Positions 7,690 to 12,170 of a DNA stretch of 12,170 nucleotides are shown here, piece after piece. The stretch spans positions 1 to 12,170 of the forward strand of contig CAMOVY010000019.1 in assembly GCA_946627905.1 (NCBI GenBank). The letters are read 5' to 3'. This DNA comes from an uncultured Clostridia bacterium. GTDB taxonomy: Bacteria > Bacillota > Clostridia > Christensenellales > Borkfalkiaceae. Both the position numbers and the translations under genes were made by a program. Within the stretch, counting starts at the first letter, position 1; the number at the start of each line of letters is the position of its first letter. The notes beneath the pieces were generated by a model. It was not told the DNA's origin. It searched no databases and saw nothing but the letters and a program-made list of their open reading frames with translations.

Positions 7690-8283
7690 ATGGTAAAGAA
7701 CACGGTAGTGCCTTACGTTATCGAAAACACGGGTAAGGGCGAAAGAAGTTATGACATATATTCCAGACTTTTAGAAGACAGGATTATATTTTTAACGGGC
7801 GAAATCAACGACGCGGTCGCGGATTCGGTAGTCGCGCAACTTATATTTTTGGAAGGTAAAGACCCGAATAAGGATATAAGTCTTTATATCAACAGCCCGG
7901 GCGGTAGCGTTTCCGCGGGGCTTGCGATTTACGACACCATGAATTATATCAAGTGCGACGTAAGCACCATTTGCATAGGTCTTGCGGCGTCTATGGGCGC
8001 GTTCTTACTGTCAAGCGGCGCTAAAGGCAAGCGCTATTCTCTGCCTAACAGCGAAATAATGATACACCAGCCTTTGGGCGGCGCACAGGGGCAGGCGAGC
8101 GATATAAAAATTCAGGCAGACCACATTATAAAGACCAAGCACCGCTTAAACAGCATCCTTGCCGCCAACTGTAATAAACCTTACGAAATTATCGAAAAAG
8201 ATACGGACAGGGACAATTATCTGTCCGCTGAAGAGGCAAAAGAATACGGGCTTATCGACGAAATTTTCGTAAAGCGCCCGTAA
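7690..8283 (+). CDS. clpP: ClpP, proteolytic subunit of the ATP-dependent Clp protease
   Basis: ClpP forms the double heptameric barrel that degrades chains fed in by ClpX or other Clp ATPases. The serine protease triad is complete: S101 (GLAASMGAF), H126 (EIMIHQP) and D175 (DTDRDNYL). The 25- and 49-residue spacings equal those in B. subtilis ClpP. The short region before VPYVIEN corresponds to the usual cleaved propeptide of a few residues. GGSVSAGLAIYDTM and the hydrophobic strands around it are family-typical, and 197 residues is the normal length. AAGGGGA lies eight bases before the ATG. It stands between tig and clpX with gaps of 25 and 13 bases, so co-expression with its partner ATPase is assured. 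Confidence 0.98.
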   Translation: MVKNTVVPYVIENTGKGERSYDIYSRLLEDRIIFLTGEINDAVADSVVAQLIFLEGKDPNKDISLYINSPGGSVSAGLAIYDTMNYIKCDVSTICIGLAASMGAFLLSSGAKGKRYSLPNSEIMIHQPLGGAQGQASDIKIQADHIIKTKHRLNSILAANCNKPYEIIEKDTDRDNYLSAEEAKEYGLIDEIFVKRP

Positions 8284-8296
8284 AAAACGGAGAATT

Positions 8297-9526
8297 ATGA
8301 AGAACGAAAACGAGCAATTATTCTGTTCTTTCTGCGGCAAACCCAAAGAACTCGTAAACCGCCTTGTAGCGGGACCCAGCGGCATATACATTTGCAACGA
8401 GTGTATAGAAGTCTGCCGCGAAGTGTTGAAAGAAGGCGAAGCGCGCGAAGAAAAGGAAAAGGGCATTACGCTTTTAAAACCCGCGGAGATAAAGGCTAAA
8501 CTTGACGAGTATATTATCGGGCAGGAAGAAGCAAAAAAAGATTTATCGGTTGCCGTATACAATCATTATAAGCGCATAGGCGTTGAAAAGAACGAAGCGG
8601 AAGCCGAACTCGACAAGAGCAATATACTGCTTTTAGGACCTACCGGAAGCGGTAAGACTTTGCTTGCTAAAACGCTTGCTAAAATTTTAGACGTGCCTTT
8701 TGCCGTTGCGGACGCGACTACTTTAACCGAAGCGGGCTATGTCGGCGAAGACGTGGAAAATATTTTGCTTAAACTTATCCAGAACGCCGATTACGATATC
8801 GAAAGGGCGCAGAAAGGTATAATCTATATCGACGAAATAGACAAAATCGCAAGAAAAGGCGAAAACGTCTCCATAACTCGCGACGTTTCGGGCGAGGGCG
8901 TGCAACAGGCGCTACTTAAAATAATAGAAAGCACGGTTGCAAACGTGCCCCCGCAGGGCGGCAGAAAACACCCGCAACAGGAGTGTTTGCGTATAGATAC
9001 GACTAATATTCTGTTTATTTGCGGCGGGGCGTTCGTAGGGCTTTCGGATATAATAGCAAAGAGAAAGGAAAATGCGTCTTTAGGCTTTGGCGGTTGCGTA
9101 GATAAGACGGGCGAAAAGACCGTCGATATAACGCGGGACGTAAGTCCGCAAGATTTAATAAAGTACGGTCTTATTCCCGAATTCGTGGGCAGAGTGCCGA
9201 TAACCGTAGGTCTTCACGCTTTGGACGAAGCGGCGCTTGTAAATATAATGACAAAACCGAAAAACGCAATAGTCAAACAGTATAAACGTTTAATAGGGCT
9301 TGACAACGTAGAACTTGAGATAACCGACGGGGCAATAAACGCCGTCGCGCGCCGCGCGATTGCACTTAAAACGGGTGCAAGGGGACTTCGTACCATATTT
9401 GAAAATCTTATGATAGACACAATGTACGATTTGCCGTCGGAAGAGAACGTCGCAAAAATCATAGTTGACGAGAACGTGGTGGAACGCGGCGACAAACCGC
9501 AGATAATAAAAAAAGAAATAGCGTAA
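8297..9526 (+). CDS. clpX: ClpX, AAA+ unfoldase of the ClpXP protease
   Basis: ClpX recognises and unfolds substrates and threads them into ClpP. The N-terminal zinc-binding domain has C10-x2-C13 and C33-x2-C36, followed by the AAA+ module: Walker A GPTGSGKT (114-121), pore loop GYVGED (147-152), Walker B IIYIDEID (175-182), the RKH loop (223-225), the ClpP-docking loop LGFGG (262-266, equivalent to the IGF loop), arginine finger R299 in EFVGRVP and sensor 2 GARGLR (360-365). Nothing essential is missing. At 409 residues it is close to the usual 415-425. GGAG lies four bases before the ATG, a rather short spacing. The gene is followed by a strong terminator; no lon gene follows, although lon is a frequent neighbour in related genomes. 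Confidence 0.98.
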   Translation: MKNENEQLFCSFCGKPKELVNRLVAGPSGIYICNECIEVCREVLKEGEAREEKEKGITLLKPAEIKAKLDEYIIGQEEAKKDLSVAVYNHYKRIGVEKNEAEAELDKSNILLLGPTGSGKTLLAKTLAKILDVPFAVADATTLTEAGYVGEDVENILLKLIQNADYDIERAQKGIIYIDEIDKIARKGENVSITRDVSGEGVQQALLKIIESTVANVPPQGGRKHPQQECLRIDTTNILFICGGAFVGLSDIIAKRKENASLGFGGCVDKTGEKTVDITRDVSPQDLIKYGLIPEFVGRVPITVGLHALDEAALVNIMTKPKNAIVKQYKRLIGLDNVELEITDGAINAVARRAIALKTGARGLRTIFENLMIDTMYDLPSEENVAKIIVDENVVERGDKPQIIKKEIA

Positions 9527-9543
9527 AAGATTAAAATAGTTGT

Positions 9544-9579
9544 AATTTAAAACCACCGATTTTTCGGTGGTTTTAAATT
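9544..9579. terminator. Bidirectional Rho-independent terminator between clpX and the tRNA-Ser transcript
   Basis: A perfect 16-bp stem (9544-9559 with 9564-9579) contains CCACCG/CGGTGG at its core, with a TTTT loop. Because the outer pairs are A/T rich on both sides (AATTTAAAA... TTTTAAATT), it supplies a U tract in either direction. It ends the clpX operon and is also the first convincing terminator met by transcripts from the - strand tRNA gene. Confidence 0.9.
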
Positions 9580-9593
9580 TTACAAAGGGGATA

Positions 9594-9736
9594 CTGCCGA
9601 AATCCTTAAAAGGGCACTCTCGGCAGGACTTTGTCCGTCAAAGATTGCGGAGGCTGAGGGATGCTGCCACACCCCGCAAGCGGGGCCCCTGTCAGGGCTT
9701 CGCCCGAACTGTCATAATTTTTGCTTTCGCAAAAAC
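9594..9736. repeat. Hairpin cluster, probable interspersed non-coding repeat
   Basis: No gene is seen here. At least five short stems follow each other: 9594-9600/9620-9626 (CTGCCGA), 9629-9633/9639-9643 (CTTTG), 9672-9677/9680-9685 (CCCCGC-AA-GCGGGG), 9695-9698/9702-9705 (GGGC, flanked by two direct copies of CTGTCA at 9689 and 9709) and 9718-9724/9729-9735 (TTTTTGC). From memory, and unverified, the core around CTGAGGGATGCTGCC resembles dispersed palindromic repeats of gut Clostridia. It could be a domesticated or non-autonomous element. Confidence 0.5.
9647..9662 (-). repeat. Partial copy of the tRNA-Ser 3' end
   Basis: The 16 bases GCGGAGGCTGAGGGAT are identical to 9808-9823, that is the acceptor 3' strand, the discriminator and part of the T stem of the intact tRNA. 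The match stops before the T loop, and the copy has CAA where the intact gene has the CCA end, so it is not a functional tRNA. It lies in the same orientation, 161 bases away. Confidence 0.7.
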
Positions 9737-9765
9737 GTAGACGTTCGAAGGAACTCAACTTTCAA

Positions 9766-9808
9766 CCAAATATGGGGGGGCACTGAATTCAGTGCCCCCC
9801 ATATTTGG
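9766..9808. repeat. Near-perfect 43-nt palindrome running into the tRNA CCA end
   Basis: CCAAATAT (9766-9773), seven G, the perfect 14-base palindrome CACTGAATTCAGTG (9781-9794), six C and ATATTTGG (9801-9808) form one stem of about 20 bp with a single bulged G. The right edge, TGG at 9806-9808, is the complement of the CCA encoded by the tRNA gene. No T run follows on either strand, so it is not a standard terminator. Confidence 0.85.
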
Positions 9809-9894
9809 CGGAGGCTGAGGGATTCGAACCCCCGTGGGCTTGCACCCAAACGGTTTTCAAGACCGCCTCGTTATGACCGCTTCGATAAGCCTCC
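9806..9894 (-). tRNA. tRNA-Ser (anticodon UGA), CCA encoded
   Basis: The - strand reads GGAGGCT ... AGCCTCC as the acceptor stem (9894-9888 with 9816-9810), with discriminator G at 9809 and an encoded CCA at 9808-9806. The anticodon loop CTTGAAA gives anticodon TGA (9859-9857), which decodes UCA. A long variable arm (TGGG...CCCA), characteristic of serine tRNAs, precedes the T arm with GGTTCGAATC. The D stem is TCG/CGA. The length of 89 bases including CCA fits a class II tRNA. Copies of both ends flank the gene, and its best promoter lies about 150 bases upstream. Confidence 0.96.
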
Positions 9895-9898
9895 GTTT

Positions 9899-10012
9899 AC
9901 TCTATTAAATTTTTCACTCGTATTAACTTGATGCTTTGTTCAAGCGGGCTCGTGCTGCTCCGCTTTCGCTACGCAGGTCTCGTCCGTCTCTGTCTGTCCG
10001 TCATATGACGAC
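9899..10012 (-). other. Spacer between displaced tRNA 5'-end copy and the intact tRNA
   Basis: No gene is seen. The stretch would form most of the pre-tRNA leader. It contains a GTC-rich microrepeat on the + strand (about 9977-10002, GTCTCGTCCGTC then TCTGTCTGTCCGTC) and a perfect 12-base palindrome CGTCATATGACG (9999-10010) touching the 5'-end copy. Its composition differs between the GC-richer half (9940-10010) and the AT-rich half (9896-9935) next to the tRNA. Confidence 0.5.
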
Positions 10013-10027
10013 CGATAAGCCTCCGTT
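10013..10027 (-). repeat. Partial copy of the tRNA-Ser 5' end
   Basis: The 15 bases CGATAAGCCTCCGTT equal 9883-9897 exactly. This is the 5' acceptor strand, the linker and the first D-stem bases of the tRNA, plus two bases of its leader. The match then degrades, although GTCATA recurs a few bases further in both copies. It lies 130 bases upstream of the intact gene in the same orientation. Confidence 0.75.
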
Positions 10028-10044
10028 CTTATTGCACGGGTAAT

Positions 10045-10073
10045 ATTATAGACTATTTTGCTAATATTTGCAA
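10045..10073 (-). promoter_or_regulatory. Promoter for the tRNA-Ser transcript
   Basis: On the - strand TTGCAA (10073-10068) and a perfect TATAAT (10050-10045) are 17 bases apart. Transcription would start near 10038, only about 14 bases before the displaced tRNA 5'-end copy but about 143 bases before the intact tRNA. I see no comparable promoter nearer to the intact gene. Confidence 0.8.
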
Positions 10074-10101
10074 GCGTTTTACGCCTTAAAGTATTTAATT
10101 A

Positions 10102-10127
10102 CGGCGTTCCTATTTTTAGGAACGCCG
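10102..10127 (-). terminator. Hairpin terminator after the metallo-hydrolase gene
   Basis: A perfect 11-bp stem, CGGCGTTCCTA with TAGGAACGCCG, has a four-base loop and lies 29 bases beyond the stop codon on the - strand. The following - strand tract is TAATTAAAT, so the U run is poor and efficiency may be modest. Confidence 0.65.
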
Positions 10128-10156
10128 CAACGGCAGTACGTTTTTCAATAAATATT

Positions 10157-11368
10157 TTAAACCACACCCCAAGCGGCGCAGGTTCTGTTTTCCTTAAACC
10201 ATAGGGTGTCTTTTAATAACGTAGTGTTATCCGAACATTTTACGTCTATATCGCTGCCTTTAGCAAGTACGACTATATTTCCGTTAAAACTTGTAAATTC
10301 GTTGTTATCGTAGTCCACGCAAAGGGTAGTTATGTAAACCTTATTGGTGTATACGGATATACGGTCGATAAAATCCTGCGTGGGGAACTGATTGTTTTTA
10401 TTTGAAGTGTATTCTTTGCTACCCGCGCAGCAGCATACGCAACAGATTTGGGGCTTAAATACCTGTAGAAACTCGTTGTGAGAACTCGTTTTACTGCCGT
10501 GATGCCCCGCCTTGTATAAATCTACGCTGAAATTATCGAAATTTATTTCAGGGTGGTCGGTCTGGTATCTCTCGCTAAGCGCAAGTTCGCCTTCTCTTTC
10601 AAGGTCGCCCGTGAATAAAAAGTATTTTCCGTTGCCTTGTATCATACAGCACACCGAATAATTGTTTTCCGTAGTCGCATTATCCCAATAGAAATTATTG
10701 TATAAAATTTCTAACGAATATCCTGCGCCTAACGGGTAATTCCTTTGCGCGCCGTCCGTGCCTTCATAACATTTGTCGGCGGTGTAGTGGTTAGCGCCGC
10801 TTGCAATCTCACTTTCAAGTTCGCGCAGATAGTTTTTATAGGTGGTGTTAGTCGCTTTCTGGTTGGTTTTAGCAAAGGTTATAATCGTTTCGCACTCGTA
10901 TAAATCGAATATAGAATTCATTTTTTCGGGCGTAGCAAATCCCGCGTAATGGTCCTGATGCGCGTGGGTAATAATTACGTACTCTAGTTTTCCGTCCGAA
11001 ACGTAATTGTTAAGGTATTCGCTTACCGCCATAACGCTGTCCGCGCGCGAACCGCAGTCGATTAAAACTTCCACGTCGCCGACTTTAATAAGCGTGCAAT
11101 CGCCGGTATATTTATTACCGAGTTCGATAAAATGTACGGAAATATCCGCGTCGGCGGCGTCTATATCGGTATAATGCGCATGCTTTTCGGTTTTGGAATA
11201 AAACAAATCTGACGTTTCGTTAAGTTCGTCGGTCGTAATGTTTTTGGTAAAATAGTCCTGAGCGATATAAAGAGGAGCGATAAGTCCGACGACGAGCCCT
11301 ACTATTACCGCCACGATAGAGATAAGAAAGGTTAATCCGACGGGTGTTTTTTTGGTGCTTTTAGCCAT
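10157..11368 (-). CDS. Membrane-anchored ComEC-type metallo-beta-lactamase-fold hydrolase
   Basis: The 403-residue protein has a short basic N-terminus, one transmembrane helix at about 10-35 and then a metallo-beta-lactamase fold, so the catalytic domain should lie outside the membrane. Visible motifs are LIDCGSRADS (about 102-111), the metal-binding HxHxDH as H135-A-H137-Q-D139-H140, the FTGDL motif with D255, and KAGHHGSKTS with H289/H290. AGHHGS is the hallmark of the ComEC/Rec2 C-terminal domain, but the competence membrane channel is absent, so this is a stand-alone hydrolase of uncertain substrate (nucleic acid or phosphoester are candidates). A cysteine cluster CCVCCC at 309-314 is unusual in an exported domain. 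GGAG lies nine bases before the ATG. Its ATG follows the upstream gene's stop after one base, so the two genes are coupled. Function is not claimed beyond the fold. Confidence 0.88.
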   Translation of the reverse strand: MAKSTKKTPVGLTFLISIVAVIVGLVVGLIAPLYIAQDYFTKNITTDELNETSDLFYSKTEKHAHYTDIDAADADISVHFIELGNKYTGDCTLIKVGDVEVLIDCGSRADSVMAVSEYLNNYVSDGKLEYVIITHAHQDHYAGFATPEKMNSIFDLYECETIITFAKTNQKATNTTYKNYLRELESEIASGANHYTADKCYEGTDGAQRNYPLGAGYSLEILYNNFYWDNATTENNYSVCCMIQGNGKYFLFTGDLEREGELALSERYQTDHPEINFDNFSVDLYKAGHHGSKTSSHNEFLQVFKPQICCVCCCAGSKEYTSNKNNQFPTQDFIDRISVYTNKVYITTLCVDYDNNEFTSFNGNIVVLAKGSDIDVKCSDNTTLLKDTLWFKENRTCAAWGVV

Positions 11369-11369
11369 A

Positions 11370-11906
11370 TTATAATTCTCCTTCGCTCGGCTCTACAAAG
11401 GTTATAAGCCTTATTTTTTGGGTGGGGTATATAAGTCCGAATTTAAGCGATTTAACGGAATAAATAATATAATACGTACCCGCTTGTTCTGCATAATACT
11501 CGCCTTGTTCGTTTTGTTTAAGGTTTGTTTCGACGGTTGCTTTTTTGCTTATATCAAAACCGAATTCCTTAATTTCCACACCTTCGTCGGCGTACGTTTC
11601 GTCAAGCGTTAAACTTAGTTCTTCGTTTCCGATAAACTCGAACTTATCGTTTCTGCCGAGAAAAAAGCATACTCCCGCGCCGATTGCAAGCGCAAGAATA
11701 AAACAAATAAAGGCGGTGATTAGCGTTTTACCGCCCGCCTTTTTTGCCGTTTTAACAGCGCCCGCCGCGGCTATAACCGAAACAGCCGTTTTTGCACCCG
11801 ACTTCTTTTTAGAGCCGCTTTTTTCACGCCCCGCAAATATATTATTTGCTTTAACTCTTTTAGTGGTTTTGCTTGCGGAAGGTTTTCCGCCGCTTACGTT
11901 TGCCAT
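11370..11906 (-). CDS. Small membrane-anchored protein with an extracellular Ig-like (DUF5011-like) domain
   Basis: I do not recognise a named gene. The 178-residue protein begins with a Lys/Ser/Ala-rich cytoplasmic segment (residues 1-58, several SGxKK patches), followed by one transmembrane helix at about 61-84 (LITAFICFILALAIGAGVCF). A single compact domain (about 90-170) follows, with SLTLDETYADEGVEI ... EQAGTYYIIYSVKS. That pattern, 'long strand, (Y)xDxGV, K, ..., G-x-Y-xIxYxV', matches bacterial Ig-like domains of the DUF5011 type. The large basic cytoplasmic part puts the C-terminus outside. AAGGAG lies five bases before the ATG, and a promoter lies just upstream. One base separates its stop from the ATG of the metallo-hydrolase, so the two membrane-anchored proteins are very likely made together and may interact. 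Confidence 0.82.
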   Translation of the reverse strand: MANVSGGKPSASKTTKRVKANNIFAGREKSGSKKKSGAKTAVSVIAAAGAVKTAKKAGGKTLITAFICFILALAIGAGVCFFLGRNDKFEFIGNEELSLTLDETYADEGVEIKEFGFDISKKATVETNLKQNEQGEYYAEQAGTYYIIYSVKSLKFGLIYPTQKIRLITFVEPSEGEL

Positions 11907-11936
11907 ATATGCTCCTTGATAGAAAATTTCATAAAC

Positions 11937-11966
11937 ATTATATAATATTATTTACGTTAAAAGCAA
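11937..11966 (-). promoter_or_regulatory. Promoter of the Ig-like protein / metallo-hydrolase operon
   Basis: On the - strand TTGCTT (11966-11961) and a perfect TATAAT (11942-11937) are 18 bases apart. The start would be near 11930, giving a leader of about 24 bases that carries AAGGAG (11917-11912). Confidence 0.75.
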
Positions 11967-12007
11967 GTTAAAATTACGCAGTTTAGCGTTTTAAGCAAAA
12001 AGCGTTA

Positions 12008-12170
12008 TTATTCTATGCGGCTAAAACGTTGTTTGAAAGCCGTGGGTGAAACGCCCATTTCCTTGGAAAATATGCGCGTAAAATAAAGAGGGTCTGTAAA
12101 TCCGCAAGAAAGCGCGATGTGCGACACCGTTTTATCCGTAGTTAAAAGCAAGTGTTTAGCGGCTGAAATC
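12008..12170 (-). CDS. AraC/XylS-family transcriptional regulator, C-terminal end only
   Basis: The gene enters from the right edge, and only the last 53 codons are inside the window, so it is easily missed by length cut-offs. The translation reads ...AKHLLLTTDKTVSHIALSCG, then FTDPLYFTRIFSKEMGVSP, then TAFKQRFSRIE and a TAA stop. This is the second helix-turn-helix of the AraC DNA-binding domain with its signature: IAxxCGFxDxxYFxRxFKxxxGxSPxxFR. The sensing domain is out of view, so the ligand is unknown. It is convergent with nothing here: it lies upstream of, and in the same direction as, the Ig-like/metallo-hydrolase operon, about 66 bases from that promoter, so regulation of that operon is possible but unproven. 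No clear terminator follows its stop. Confidence 0.92.
   Translation of the reverse strand, partial: ISAAKHLLLTTDKTVSHIALSCGFTDPLYFTRIFSKEMGVSPTAFKQRFSRIE

Noticed and set aside
9647..10027. Second and third tRNA-Ser genes
   Set aside because: Only 15-16 bases match at each outer site, neither has an anticodon arm and the 3' copy lacks CCA.
9583..10080. CRISPR array or insertion sequence
   Set aside because: The repeats are irregular, there are no equal-length spacers, and no transposase or terminal inverted repeats with target duplication are seen.
11545..11919. Forward-strand reading frame opposite the Ig-like membrane protein
   Set aside because: It is antisense to a gene with a good ribosome binding site, promoter and domain pattern; the frame is a shadow of low-stop codon usage.

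Overview
The gene content (an RqcH-type NFACT protein, the tig-clpP-clpX order, strong AAGGAG-type ribosome binding sites, a HisMQ-family amino-acid transporter) points to a low-to-moderate-GC member of the Bacillota, most likely Clostridia. An uncultured gut lineage is a reasonable guess, but nothing in the window fixes the genus.

Layout of the + strand, left to right: (1) the 3' part of a polar amino-acid ABC permease overlapping its ATPase (1-1577), closed by a strong terminator; (2) a promoter and a monocistronic secreted, membrane-anchored surface protein of unknown function (1764-3692); (3) an RluA-family pseudouridine synthase abutting rqcH (3761-6268); (4) a promoter and the tig-clpP-clpX operon (6378-9526), closed by a perfect bidirectional terminator. 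The - strand then carries, read from right to left: the C-terminal end of an AraC-family regulator (12008-12170); a two-gene unit with its own promoter that encodes a membrane-anchored Ig-like protein and a membrane-anchored ComEC-type metallo-beta-lactamase-fold hydrolase (11906-10157); and a tRNA-Ser(UGA) gene (9894-9806).

Functionally, the central part is a nascent-chain quality-control neighbourhood. RqcH tags stalled nascent chains, trigger factor folds new chains, and ClpXP degrades tagged or damaged proteins. Whether rqcH and tig-clpP-clpX are co-regulated is not shown; a promoter sits between them.

The least ordinary part is 9580-10080. The intact tRNA-Ser gene is flanked by exact copies of its own ends: 16 nt of the 3' end on one side and 15 nt of the 5' end on the other. 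The best promoter lies directly before the displaced 5'-end copy, not before the intact gene. A nearly perfect 43-nt palindrome ends inside the encoded CCA, and a cluster of small hairpins resembling an interspersed repeat fills the downstream side. This looks like insertion or duplication at a tRNA gene and is the main candidate for something undescribed. No CRISPR array, insertion-sequence transposase or phage gene is visible.
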